From a bacterium (GTDB lineage Bacteria; Lernaellota; Lernaellaia; JACKCT01): a stretch of DNA of 54,884 bases. The notes under the pieces were generated by a model. That model had not been told where the DNA came from. It worked only from the letters and a program-made list of their open reading frames with translations, and did not search any database. The DNA is taken from assembly GCA_019912885.1 (NCBI GenBank), contig JAIOHV010000125.1:1-54884 (forward strand), written 5' to 3'. Made by a program: the position numbers and the translations under genes. Shown here piece after piece: positions 25,274 through 34,494 of the stretch; positions within the stretch are counted from its first letter, which is position 1, and each line of letters begins with the position of its first letter.

Positions 25274-26380
25274 TTGGCACGTCCGATTGGAATCGCACAG
25301 ATCGTTCACAGCCTCGAGGTCGGGGGCATGGAGCGCGTTGCGCTGCACCTGGCCACCGGGCTTGATCCCGATCGCTGGCGCCCGGTGATCGTCTGCCTGT
25401 CCGTGCGCGGCGATTTCGCGGATATCGCGGAGCAAAACGGAGTCGAGGTGCTCGCGCTCGGCAAGATGCCCGGCAAGGACCTTCGCTTGCCGTTTCGTCT
25501 CTCCCGGCTCTTGCGGCGACGAGGCGTCGGCGTCATCCACGCGCACAATTCCGGACCGTGGTTTTCCGGCACGCTTGCCGGGCTCATCGGCGAACTTGGG
25601 CCGGTCGTCGTCACCGATCACTCCCGAAAGTATCCCGAGCGCGCGAGGGTACGTTTCGTGGAGTGGGCCCTGTCGCATTTCGTCACCGTCGTCTCGGTCA
25701 GCGAGGACAACAAACGGCAGATGGTCGACAATCTCGGCATCGCGCCCGATCGAATCCACGTCATCCCCAACGGCGTCGCGCCTTCACCGGCCCCGGCGAA
25801 CGGCGTCGTCGAGCGCCTGCGCGCAGAGTTCGGTATCGAACCGGGACAGTTCGTTTTTGTCTGCGTCGCGCGGATCGAGGCCCAGAAGGCGATGGAGGTG
25901 CTGATCGAGGCCGCGCGCATCGCGAGGTCCGCCGGATACGACGGGCGCGTCCTCATCGTCGGAATCGGTTCGCAGATGGAGCAGGCCAAAACGCTCGCGC
26001 GTGCCGCCGGCGTCGCCGAAACCTGCCTGTTTGCCGGAAAGCGCCTTGATGTCGGGGATTTCTACGCGCTTGCCGACGCCTTCGTGCTTTCAAGTCATTG
26101 GGAAGGCCTGCCGATGTCTGTCCTCGAAGCCATGAGCGCCGGTCTGCCGGTCGTCTCGACGCGCGTCGGCGATATTCCCGAGGTTGTGCACGAGGGAGAA
26201 AACGGATTTCTCGCGCCGGCGGGGGATCCGCGTTCGCTGGCTGAGGCGATGATGCGTCTTTACCGTGCGGGCGCGGCGAGAAACGGCATGTCCGCGGCAT
26301 CCCGCCGGATTTTTTGTGACGGTTACAGCGTCGAAACGATGGTCGCGCGTTACGATCGCCTGTACGGAGAGCTTCTTTGA
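25274..26380 (+). CDS. Family 4 glycosyltransferase
   Basis: The 368-residue GT-B fold enzyme has the acceptor-side glycine motif [16 protein letters not shown] near the N-terminus and the GT4 EX7E motif in [20 protein letters not shown], followed by [11 protein letters not shown]. It should transfer a sugar from a nucleotide donor with retention of configuration during exopolysaccharide unit assembly. The start chosen is TTG at 25274, because GGAAGG lies seven bases upstream; a GTG at 25259 would overlap that site. It is the first gene of the operon, and its stop overlaps the flippase start (TTGA). Confidence 0.9.
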   Translation: MARPIGIAQIVHSLEVGGMERVALHLATGLDPDRWRPVIVCLSVRGDFADIAEQNGVEVLALGKMPGKDLRLPFRLSRLLRRRGVGVIHAHNSGPWFSGTLAGLIGELGPVVVTDHSRKYPERARVRFVEWALSHFVTVVSVSEDNKRQMVDNLGIAPDRIHVIPNGVAPSPAPANGVVERLRAEFGIEPGQFVFVCVARIEAQKAMEVLIEAARIARSAGYDGRVLIVGIGSQMEQAKTLARAAGVAETCLFAGKRLDVGDFYALADAFVLSSHWEGLPMSVLEAMSAGLPVVSTRVGDIPEVVHEGENGFLAPAGDPRSLAEAMMRLYRAGAARNGMSAASRRIFCDGYSVETMVARYDRLYGELL

Positions 26381-27810
26381 GCGGCGCCCGCATCGGAACC
26401 AACTCGATCATCCTTATCACGGCCGAGGCCGTGCGGCGCGGCATTTCGCTCGTCATCATTTTCTTTATCGCGAACAATCTGCCGGTCCACGAATTCGGCG
26501 TTTACCGCCTGGCGACATCGTTTTTCGTCATTTTCCTGACCTTCGCCAATTTCGGCATGTCTCCGCTCATCGTAAAGCTGATCGCGGGCGGCCAACACGA
26601 CGAGAGCCGCCTGATCGGAAACATCCAGTCGGTCAAGATCGGCCTGTTCGTGGTGACCTTCGCCGCCTCGGTCGGCATCGCGCGCCTCTTGAACTACGAC
26701 GCCGACACGTATCACGCCATCGTGCTGATGAGCATCGCGATGCTGCCGGAGGTCCTGCAAAGCACGCACGTCTCCCGCTACGACGGCAACCAGCGCATGG
26801 AACTGTCCGGCCTCATCGACATCGCCCGGACGGCGTTTTTGCTCGCCGGCGTGCTGATCGCGGTGTTTTTCAAGTTCGGTCTGTTCGGCATCCTCTGGGC
26901 TTACGTCCTGCACTACCTTTTCGGGCTTGTGATCTCCGAGATGGTTTCCGCTCGATATCTCGTCCGGACGCGCCCGCGATTCGATTTTTCCGTGTGGCGC
27001 ATGTGCCTGAAGGAGGCGTTGCCGTTTCTGGCGATCGGCATCGTGTGGATCATCGCGTTCCGCGTGGATATGGTGATGCTCTCCAAGCTCAAGGACGAGA
27101 CGAGCGTCGGGTTCTACGGCGCGGCGTACACGATCTTCGAGGTGCTGCTCGTCGTGCCGATCATGTTCACGCGTGCGCTTTATCCGGCTCTCGCCCGCGC
27201 CAACGTCCAGGGCTCGGACGCGGAAATGTTGCGCAAGAGCATGCGGATATTTTTTCTGGCCGCGTTGCCGATCGGCGTCGGGATGGCGATGGTCGCGCCG
27301 CAGGTCATCACGCTCGTGCTCGGCGAAAAGTATCTGCCGGCGAGCTTCACCGTCTCGATTCTCTCGTCGTGCCTGTTCGTGTGGTTTTGCACGATGGGCT
27401 TTTCCTGGTCGCTCACGGCGCGCGGCCGCCTCGGCGTCGTCCTGAAGGCAAACCTCGCGGCGCTTCTCGCCAACGTCGTGGCGAACTTCATCCTGATCCC
27501 GCGCTTTGACTACACCGGCGCCGCCGTCGCCACGATATTCAGCGAGGGCGTCTATTTCGCCATCGTCGTCGGCCCGCTTCATCGCGAGGTGATGACCGTG
27601 GACCGCCGTATCCTTCATCCCGGCGCGATCGCCGCGACCGTGGCGATGGGAATCGCCGTCTGGCTGACGCGGGATTGGGCGCTCTACGTGCGCATCCCCC
27701 TCGGCGCGCTTGTTTACATTGCGGCGGCGATCGCCAGCGGCGCGCTGCGGGAACCGTTCATCATCGCGATGTTGCGGAACATGCGGCCCTCCCGAAAGCA
27801 GGAGGCCTGA
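26377..27810 (+). CDS. Wzx-type polysaccharide flippase (MOP superfamily)
   Basis: The 477-residue protein has about 14 predicted membrane helices in the pattern of Wzx/RfbX exporters, with a characteristic early segment LPVHEFGVYRLATSFFVIF and a middle segment RVDMVMLSKLKDETSVGFYG. It would move undecaprenyl-linked repeat units to the periplasm. The TTG start overlaps the preceding stop by TTGA. Together with the ligase-like protein that follows three bases later, it indicates a Wzx/Wzy-type assembly route. Confidence 0.88.
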   Translation: MSGARIGTNSIILITAEAVRRGISLVIIFFIANNLPVHEFGVYRLATSFFVIFLTFANFGMSPLIVKLIAGGQHDESRLIGNIQSVKIGLFVVTFAASVGIARLLNYDADTYHAIVLMSIAMLPEVLQSTHVSRYDGNQRMELSGLIDIARTAFLLAGVLIAVFFKFGLFGILWAYVLHYLFGLVISEMVSARYLVRTRPRFDFSVWRMCLKEALPFLAIGIVWIIAFRVDMVMLSKLKDETSVGFYGAAYTIFEVLLVVPIMFTRALYPALARANVQGSDAEMLRKSMRIFFLAALPIGVGMAMVAPQVITLVLGEKYLPASFTVSILSSCLFVWFCTMGFSWSLTARGRLGVVLKANLAALLANVVANFILIPRFDYTGAAVATIFSEGVYFAIVVGPLHREVMTVDRRILHPGAIAATVAMGIAVWLTRDWALYVRIPLGALVYIAAAIASGALREPFIIAMLRNMRPSRKQEA

Positions 27811-27813
27811 GCC

Positions 27814-29247
27814 GTGGGCGTTATCGCGCCGCTCACGCGCCGGCCGGCGGTCCTGGCCCTGACGCTCACCGCGCTCTCCGCGGCCCTCGCGGCGGCGGCG
27901 CTGCTGGTGGAACCGATTTTTGTCCTGGCCGGCGCGATCGCGCTTGTCGGCGCGGCGGCTCTTATCAGCTATCCGTTCGCGTGCGTGCCGATCTATTACG
28001 TGCTGATTTACGTGCGTCCGGGCGATACGTGGGAGCAGCTCGAAAAACTTCGCATCGTCCTTTTGCTCGTCGCGCTCATGGGCGGCGCGTTCGTGCTGAG
28101 GGTTCTTGTCTTCCGCAATCTCAAATTGCTTCGCAGCGGCCAACTCGCCGCCGTCATCGCGCTGATGGCCGTCATCGGCATGTCGATTATCGGCTCGTAT
28201 TACCGCAGCGCCTCGCTGGAGCGATTTTTCGACATGGCCCGCGTTCTGGTGATGGTGTTTCTCGTCGCGCACATCGTGGACACGCTCCCGCGCCTGAAAA
28301 TCACGATCTGGAGCATTCTCCTTTCGTTGACGTATCTGGCCGTCACGAACTTCACGCTTTGGGCGACAGGGCAGAAGGTCATCGACAACGGCGGTTCGGG
28401 CGGCGTGTCCGGGGGATTTCTCGGCGACGGCAACGACTTCGCGCTGGCGATGAACGTCATGATGCCGATGGCGATTTTTCAGTTTCTTTACGCGAAAACC
28501 TGGAAGCTGCGCCTGGCGTGCGCGGGCGTCGTGGTCGCGTTCGTGCTCGCCATCGTGGCGACCTACAGCCGCGGCGGATTCCTCGGCCTGATCGCCGTTT
28601 TCGCGATGGCGTTCTTCTTCTACATCATGCGCACGCGCCAGTGGGGCAAGGGCGTCGCGATCATCGTGCTCGTGTTTCTGCTCGGCGGCATCGGGATCGC
28701 GATTTTCGCGCCCGACAGCTTCAAGGAGCGCATGGGCGGCATGGCCGAATACGAAGAGGACGAAAGCGCGCTCGGTCGCCTGGACGCCTGGGGCGCCGGC
28801 GTGCGGATGCTTGTCGATCAACCGCTGTTCGGCGTCGGCGCGGGCGCGTTTTCCGATGCCTACGGACTGAAATACAAGCCGTTTGACGCGATCGCGAACA
28901 CGTGGCGCGAGGCGCACAGTTTTTACGTTCAGACGATGGCCGAACTCGGTATCGCCGGGATTTTCTGCGTCGGCTTTCTGATTTTCCTCGAGTTCCGTGA
29001 CCAGCGGCGCATCCACCAGTACGGCATCGCCGATCCGCGGATTCAGAAGGAAGTGCATTTTCTGGCCGACGCATTGACCTGCGGCCTCGTCGGTTTTCTT
29101 GTGTCCGGCGCGTTCCTGTCGGTTCTTTACTATCCGCACCTCTATATTCTCGCCACGCTGACGATCATTCTGCTCAATATCGCCCGCAAGACCTCGCAGT
29201 TCACCCCGGAGGAGTTCGTCCGTGAGGCTCACGTCTCCCAGATCTGA
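27814..29247 (+). CDS. O-antigen ligase/polymerase-like protein (exosortase-system type)
   Basis: The 477-residue protein has about 12 membrane helices and a long periplasmic loop, as in Wzy/WaaL proteins. The segment GFLGDGNDFALAMNVMMP and the loop EDESALGRLDAWGAGVRM, then REAHSFYVQTMAELG, resemble the O-glycosylation ligase-like family associated with exosortase A loci. It probably polymerises or ligates glycan outside the membrane. It starts at a GTG three bases after the flippase stop. The next gene's GTG lies within its last 26 bases. Confidence 0.82.
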   Translation: MGVIAPLTRRPAVLALTLTALSAALAAAALLVEPIFVLAGAIALVGAAALISYPFACVPIYYVLIYVRPGDTWEQLEKLRIVLLLVALMGGAFVLRVLVFRNLKLLRSGQLAAVIALMAVIGMSIIGSYYRSASLERFFDMARVLVMVFLVAHIVDTLPRLKITIWSILLSLTYLAVTNFTLWATGQKVIDNGGSGGVSGGFLGDGNDFALAMNVMMPMAIFQFLYAKTWKLRLACAGVVVAFVLAIVATYSRGGFLGLIAVFAMAFFFYIMRTRQWGKGVAIIVLVFLLGGIGIAIFAPDSFKERMGGMAEYEEDESALGRLDAWGAGVRMLVDQPLFGVGAGAFSDAYGLKYKPFDAIANTWREAHSFYVQTMAELGIAGIFCVGFLIFLEFRDQRRIHQYGIADPRIQKEVHFLADALTCGLVGFLVSGAFLSVLYYPHLYILATLTIILLNIARKTSQFTPEEFVREAHVSQI

Positions 29248-30250
29248 AGAGGACGCCGCGCGCTGGGATGCGTTCGTGGAATCCTCGCCGAGGGCGACAT
29301 TTTTTCATCGGCACGGCTGGCGCCGAACGATCGAGGACGCCACGGGAGCGGTGCCGGACTATCGGGCCGCGGAGCGCGACGGCCGCGTCGTGGGCGTGCT
29401 GCCCATGTTCCATTTTGCGTCCAGGCTGTTTGGGCGCATGGCGGTGAGCATGCCCTTTCTGAACTACGGCGGCGTCGCGGGAGAAAGCGACGACGTCGAA
29501 AGGTCGCTTGCCGACGACGCGCGCAACCGCGCCGCCGAAGCGGGATGCGCGTACGTGGAGATGCGCCAGCGATTCGCCTCGCCGCTTGGCCTTCCCGTGT
29601 CCGACCGAAAAGTGACGAGCATCCTTCCGCTCGACGGCGGCGCGGACGCGGTCTTCGCTCGCCTGCACCAAAACGTGCGCAACAAGATTCGCAAGGCCGG
29701 CAAGGCGGGCGTCGTTATCGTGCGGGGTATCGAAAATGTCGGCGCGTTTTACGAAATGTATTCGCGAAACCTGCGCGACCTGGGCACGCCGGTCATCGCG
29801 CGGTGCTTTTTCGAAAAGATCGCCGCCGCCTTTCCCGATCACGCGATGATTTACGTCGCGAGACACGAGGGTCGATTGATTGGCGCGAAGCTCGTCTTTT
29901 TCGACCGGGACGTCTGCTACTTCGTCTGGGCGGCTGCGCCGCGGGAAGAGCTGCGCCACGCCCCGGTGCAGGCTCTCAATTGGGCGGCGATCGAAGATGC
30001 CGTGGCGCGCGGCGTGAAAGAGATCGATTTCGGCCGGAGCACCGCCGGCGGAACGCACGCCGATTTCAAAAAATATTGGGGCGTGCGGGTGGAACCGCTG
30101 CCCTGGACCTACGCACTGATTGCCCGAAACGAGTTGCCGGGGCTGAATCCCGACAACCCGAAGTTTCGCCTGGCGATCGGCGCGTGGAAAAAGATGCCCC
30201 TTTGCCTGACGCGTGTTGTCGGTCCGCCGATCGCGCGCCATTTGCCGTAA
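29222..30250 (+). CDS. FemAB-like GNAT-fold transferase (XrtA/PEP-CTERM-associated type)
   Basis: The 342-residue protein has two GNAT-like halves. Segments QNVRNKIRKAGKAGV, YSRNLRDLGTPVIARCFFEK and EIDFGRSTAGGTHADFKKYW match the FemAB-related family found in exosortase-A exopolysaccharide clusters. Relatives transfer amino acids to peptidoglycan bridges; here an aminoacyl or acyl decoration of the polysaccharide is plausible but unproven. The GTG start at 29222 follows GGAGG by ten bases and overlaps the upstream gene by 26 bases. Confidence 0.85.
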   Translation: MRLTSPRSEEDAARWDAFVESSPRATFFHRHGWRRTIEDATGAVPDYRAAERDGRVVGVLPMFHFASRLFGRMAVSMPFLNYGGVAGESDDVERSLADDARNRAAEAGCAYVEMRQRFASPLGLPVSDRKVTSILPLDGGADAVFARLHQNVRNKIRKAGKAGVVIVRGIENVGAFYEMYSRNLRDLGTPVIARCFFEKIAAAFPDHAMIYVARHEGRLIGAKLVFFDRDVCYFVWAAAPREELRHAPVQALNWAAIEDAVARGVKEIDFGRSTAGGTHADFKKYWGVRVEPLPWTYALIARNELPGLNPDNPKFRLAIGAWKKMPLCLTRVVGPPIARHLP

Positions 30251-30255
30251 CCGCC

Positions 30256-31431
30256 GTGAGCGCGCTTCCTCCCGTCGCCACGCACGCCCCGCTCCGCGCG
30301 GTCCTCGCGCCGGCATTCGCCCGCGCGCGCGCGGTCTCCGATCTCGAAGCGCGCATCGCGCGTGAACTATCGGGCTATCGCGCCATCGCGGCAAGTTCGG
30401 GCCGCGCGGCGCTCACGCTGATCCTTTCCGCGTTGCGCGAGAAGACGGGAAACGATCTTGTCGGTGTGCCGGCGTACACCTGCTACACGGTGCTTTCGGC
30501 GATCGCGCGCGCGAAAATGAGAGCCGCGCCGATGGATGTTTCGCCCGAAACATTCGATTTCGCCGGGAGTTGGAACGGCGCGTCCGGCGATCTGGCGGCG
30601 ATCGTGTCGCCCGGACTGTTCGGAATCCCCGCGAATCTTCCGCGCCTCGAACAGATGGCGAAAGACAGCGGCGTCCTTTTGATCGACGACGCCGCGCAGA
30701 CGCTCGGCGCTCGCGTGGGCGGGCGGCTTGCCGGCGCGTTCGGCGGCGCGGCCATCGTCAGCTTCGGCCGCGGCAAACCGCTCGGCGCGCTCGGCGGCGG
30801 AGCTCTGATCCTGCGCGATCCGTCGATCACGATCCCGGCGATGCCGGCCATATCCGCAAGGCGCATGGGCGTCCTTGCCCGCTCGATCGCCGGCGCGTTC
30901 GCGGTGAGGCCGGCGGCGTTCGATCTGGCGCGCCGCCTGCCCGGCGTGCGCCTTGGCGAATCGCGTTTCGATCCCGATTTTGCCGTCGAGGCGCTCGACG
31001 CGGCGCGCGCCGAGCTCGTCGCGGCGCTGTGGCCGGAACTGGCGCGCCTTGTCGAACGGCGCCGGCGCATCGCGGGCACGCTTGCCGAGCGGCTACGTTC
31101 GATCGACGGCCTTGCGTTGCCACGGCCGCCGGCGGACGCAAAATCCGCGTGGCTGCGCTATCCATTGGTTTTCGTGGACCCGCGGGACCGCGACGCGGCC
31201 CTCGCGCGCCTCGCGGCGGCGGGCCTGGGTCCTTCGACAATGTATCCGCGGGCCGCGCACGAGATTCCCGAGGCTCGTGTTATGGTCGATGGGCGATTTG
31301 CGCCGTTTCCCGGCGCCGAGGCGATCGCGCGGGGAATCCTGACGCTGCCGACACACGAGGGCGTCACCGCGCGGGATACCGACAGGATGGCCGCCATCGT
31401 CCGCGACGTGACCGGCGCGGGACGGGAGTGA
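30256..31431 (+). CDS. DegT/DnrJ/EryC1-like PLP aminotransferase
   Basis: The 391-residue protein has a fold-type I PLP pattern: SSGRAALTLILSAL for cofactor phosphate contact, DDAAQTLGARVGG with the ring-binding Asp, and SFGRGKPLGALGGGAL with the candidate Schiff-base lysine. It resembles sugar aminotransferases that make amino-sugar building blocks, but is divergent, so the substrate is open. The start is GTG at 30256, five bases after the FemAB-like stop; no strong ribosome-binding site is seen, so re-initiation is likely. The upstream frame is shadow sequence. Confidence 0.75.
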   Translation: MSALPPVATHAPLRAVLAPAFARARAVSDLEARIARELSGYRAIAASSGRAALTLILSALREKTGNDLVGVPAYTCYTVLSAIARAKMRAAPMDVSPETFDFAGSWNGASGDLAAIVSPGLFGIPANLPRLEQMAKDSGVLLIDDAAQTLGARVGGRLAGAFGGAAIVSFGRGKPLGALGGGALILRDPSITIPAMPAISARRMGVLARSIAGAFAVRPAAFDLARRLPGVRLGESRFDPDFAVEALDAARAELVAALWPELARLVERRRRIAGTLAERLRSIDGLALPRPPADAKSAWLRYPLVFVDPRDRDAALARLAAAGLGPSTMYPRAAHEIPEARVMVDGRFAPFPGAEAIARGILTLPTHEGVTARDTDRMAAIVRDVTGAGRE

Positions 31432-31432
31432 G

Positions 31433-32458
31433 ATGAACTTCAAGTCCGCCATAAAAAAGGCGTTCACCACGCCGATGTCCGCGGCGGGCGCGTTCCGTGC
31501 GTCGCGCCGGTTTCTGGGCGGCCGCGTCGTCGTCCTCTGCTACCATCGCGTGATCGACGGCCCGCTCGACGGCTTTCAGCCGGGCATGGTGGTTTCCCGC
31601 GAGATTTTCCGCCGGCACATGGAGTGGCTGGCGCGCCATTTTGACGTCATCGACCTGGTCGATTTCGTGCGCGCGCACCTGACGGGCGAACGCCCGGATC
31701 GCCCGACCGCCATCGTCACCTTCGATGACGGTTGGCTCGACAACTACGAGGTCGCGTTTCCGATCCTGAAATCGCTTGGCCTTCCGGCAACGATCTACCT
31801 GCCGACCCGATTCGTCGGAACCGGGCAGGCGTACTGGAACGCGCGCGCGGAACAGGCGATCGCACGCATCCACCGGCGACGCGAAATCCTGCTGCGGGCC
31901 TTCCCGGACGAGCACATGCCGCCGGAGGCCGCGTTTCTCATGGAACTGATTCGCCGGGATCCGCCGCTCGCCACGAAGATCGACCAGATCATCGAACGCA
32001 CGAAGATCATGCCGCCGGACCGCATCGACGCGATGACCGCATTTCTTGAAATGCTCGCCGACACGGGCGAGCCGCCCGCGAGAACGATCGTCGATTGGGA
32101 CGAGGTGATGGAGATGGACCGGGGCGGCATCAGCTTCGGATCGCACTCGGTGAATCACCGGATCATGACGCAGTTGTCCGCGGCGGAATGTTTCGACGAG
32201 GCGTCGCAAAGCATGGACGAGATGACGCGCCGAATGGGCAAGACGCCGCTGACCTTCGCGTATCCCAACGGCGACCACAACGAGATCGCGATGCGCGAGG
32301 TTCGGCGCGCGGGATATCTTTGCGCGATGGGCATCGTGGGAGGATTCGCCGACAAGACCGACGAGCTGTTTTCGATCCCGCGATATTCGATCCACGAAGG
32401 CGGCGCGCCGTCCGAGGCGGCGCTCGACTTCCTTCTCTCCGGGTTCGTGTCCGCGTGA
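31433..32458 (+). CDS. Polysaccharide deacetylase (NodB/CE4 family)
   Basis: The 341-residue protein has the CE4 motifs in order: TFDDGWLDNY (catalytic base and metal Asp), GSHSVNH (the His-x3-His metal motif), and FAYPNGDHNE. Such enzymes remove N-acetyl groups from glycan amino sugars. There is no obvious signal peptide, so it may act in the cytoplasm or be exported otherwise. The ATG lies one base after the preceding TGA. A 50-residue insert rich in Arg and Glu separates the first two motifs. Metal and substrate are inferred from family only. Confidence 0.88.
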   Translation: MNFKSAIKKAFTTPMSAAGAFRASRRFLGGRVVVLCYHRVIDGPLDGFQPGMVVSREIFRRHMEWLARHFDVIDLVDFVRAHLTGERPDRPTAIVTFDDGWLDNYEVAFPILKSLGLPATIYLPTRFVGTGQAYWNARAEQAIARIHRRREILLRAFPDEHMPPEAAFLMELIRRDPPLATKIDQIIERTKIMPPDRIDAMTAFLEMLADTGEPPARTIVDWDEVMEMDRGGISFGSHSVNHRIMTQLSAAECFDEASQSMDEMTRRMGKTPLTFAYPNGDHNEIAMREVRRAGYLCAMGIVGGFADKTDELFSIPRYSIHEGGAPSEAALDFLLSGFVSA

Positions 32459-34494
32459 CAACCGAACCCCAACACGACGATGGGGCGAAAGTCGTGGCCG
32501 AGGCCGCGGCGCGCGATCGCATCCTTGTTCTGGACGGCGACACGCGCGCGTCGCTTGTCGTCGTGCGCCGGCTGGCGGCCGCCGGGTACACGGTGGGCGT
32601 CGTTTCGTCGCGCCGCGACGCGCTCTCGAATCAGAGCAAATACGCCAGCGAACTGATCGTCGCGCCGTTGCCGACCGAGGAGCCCGAGACCTACGCGCGT
32701 ATCCTCGAGGAACGGATCGCCCACGGGGACGTCGCCGCGATCTTTCCGTGCGCGGAAGAATCGATCGTCGCCATCGACGCGCACCGGCGCCGCCTGGAAA
32801 AGCAGGTGCGCATCGTTCTTCCGCCGAAAAAGACGCTCGATCTCGTGCGCGACGACACCGCCGTCGCAAGGCTCGCGGAAAAGCTCGATATCCCCGTGCC
32901 GGCGCAAATCGACATGGTCGCCTACCACCCGATTGCGCGAATGCCGTTTCCCTTTCCGGCGCTCGTCAAACCCCGGCAGCGCTATCTGACGGTGGGACAC
33001 GGATACGCGCGCGTCGACTCGCGCCTTGTTTACAACCTGGACGAATTGGTGACGCACGTCCGCCGCCTGCCCGACGCCGTGATGCCTTGCCTCGTGCAGG
33101 CGATCCTTCGCGGCGAATACGAGGAATACGCGGCGCTCTACAAGAACGGCAAGCCGCTTTACGAGATGGGGCAGCGCCCGACACGCGAAATGCCGCCGAC
33201 GGGCGCGGCGTCCGCGCCGCTCGAGGCGATTCGAGCGGATACGCGAATCCTCGAGTGGTCGCGGCGGATCCTCGGCGAGCTGAAATTCAACGGCTGCGTG
33301 CTCGTGAAATACAAGCGGCTTGTCCCCGGCGGTGTGCCGTATCTTGTGAACATTCGCGGCTTTCTGTGGGAATCCGTGCAACTCGCGGTGGACGCCGGCG
33401 TGGATTTTCCGGTTCTGGCCGTCAAACACGCGCTTGGCGAGAACATCGCGCCGCAAGGTTTCGTGCGCTACGGAACGCGCATGCGCTGGGTGCTCGGCGA
33501 TCTTGACCACCTATTCTGGTATCTCACGCGCGGCGGCGTCACGCGCGAACGCGTCATCGAGGGCGCGCCAAGCCGCCTGGAAGCCATCGCGCGATTTTTT
33601 CGGGATTTCGACGATCCCGCGACGCGCCAGGAGGTGCAGTCCGACGACGACCCGTTGCCGTATCGCGTTATCCGCCGCCGCTACATCCGGCGGATCCTGG
33701 GCACGACATTGCGCCGCGTCGCGTTTCGGCACGACGGCGCCACGGAAAAATTTCGGGGCATCATCTTGCGTCTCGCACCGCGCGGGCCGATCGGGGACAC
33801 GCCGATCAAGGAACTGATCGCGGACCTCATCGAACGCAATCACCAATTCGCGGTGCTCGTCGTGCCCGCGCCCGATCACGCCGATGCCGGCGAGGCGGCG
33901 CGGTTTTTTGACCTGTGCTCGCGCGAGAGCACGGAACAATGCCTGCTCATTCCCGCCCTGACGTATACGGCGCACGACGGCGCCCAGATCGCCGCGATCG
34001 GTTCGCGCACCGCCCTCGCGAGGCAATCGTCGGTGCGCCTGGCGGCCGAAATCCGCGCGGCGGGCGGCGTCCCCGTCTGGGCGAATCCGTCCCCCCGCGA
34101 TCTTCGCCGCCGTCCGGAACTCGTCGAGGAGGTCGCGGGCGTGGAGGTATGGAACGTCGGCCGCGACGGCCCCCTCGCGCCGGATCGCGATGTCCTTGAC
34201 GCCTACGTGCGCGCGCTCGATCGAACGCCGTACCTGAGCGCGTTTCAGATATTTTCGCTCGTCGACGGTAAAGTACCGCGCGGATCGATCCGGATTCAGG
34301 CCACCACGCTTTCCGAAAGCGCCGTCCTGGGATCGTTTGAAAGCGGCCTTTTTTATTTGCGCGGGCACCTGTTCCGCGCACGCAGCGATCGTCTGAGCTT
34401 CCTTTTCTATCGCCTCTGGGCTCGCGCCGCGCGCACACTCGCCGATCGCATCGCCGCACCCGCGGGCACCCCTCCCGCCGAGGCACGCGGTTGA
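32455..34494 (+). CDS. ATP-grasp / PHP-like fusion, probably a pseudoenzyme in both halves
   Basis: The 679-residue protein has an ATP-grasp half (residues ~20-380), resembling the carbamoyl-phosphate-synthase-like group, and a C-terminal half (~430-660) resembling CehA/McbA-type PHP phosphoesterases. By comparison with family motifs recalled from memory, the metal-binding acids look replaced: the VEFK position reads V284-K285-Y286-K287, and the ExNPR position reads N299-I-R301-G. In the PHP half the LHxH start reads LRLAP (438-442), the AHP histidine is Asn544 in WANPS, but EVWN (564-567) and DH (474-475) remain. GTG at 32455 overlaps the preceding stop. A binding or regulatory role in exopolysaccharide synthesis is an inference. 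Confidence 0.68.
   Translation: MTTEPQHDDGAKVVAEAAARDRILVLDGDTRASLVVVRRLAAAGYTVGVVSSRRDALSNQSKYASELIVAPLPTEEPETYARILEERIAHGDVAAIFPCAEESIVAIDAHRRRLEKQVRIVLPPKKTLDLVRDDTAVARLAEKLDIPVPAQIDMVAYHPIARMPFPFPALVKPRQRYLTVGHGYARVDSRLVYNLDELVTHVRRLPDAVMPCLVQAILRGEYEEYAALYKNGKPLYEMGQRPTREMPPTGAASAPLEAIRADTRILEWSRRILGELKFNGCVLVKYKRLVPGGVPYLVNIRGFLWESVQLAVDAGVDFPVLAVKHALGENIAPQGFVRYGTRMRWVLGDLDHLFWYLTRGGVTRERVIEGAPSRLEAIARFFRDFDDPATRQEVQSDDDPLPYRVIRRRYIRRILGTTLRRVAFRHDGATEKFRGIILRLAPRGPIGDTPIKELIADLIERNHQFAVLVVPAPDHADAGEAARFFDLCSRESTEQCLLIPALTYTAHDGAQIAAIGSRTALARQSSVRLAAEIRAAGGVPVWANPSPRDLRRRPELVEEVAGVEVWNVGRDGPLAPDRDVLDAYVRALDRTPYLSAFQIFSLVDGKVPRGSIRIQATTLSESAVLGSFESGLFYLRGHLFRARSDRLSFLFYRLWARAARTLADRIAAPAGTPPAEARG

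Noticed and set aside
26350-29232. A 960-codon open frame antisense to the flippase and ligase genes
   Set aside because: Its Arg/His/Asp-rich composition is typical of the antisense of GC-rich genes. It has no recognisable motif, and the plus strand has clear membrane proteins with coupled starts.
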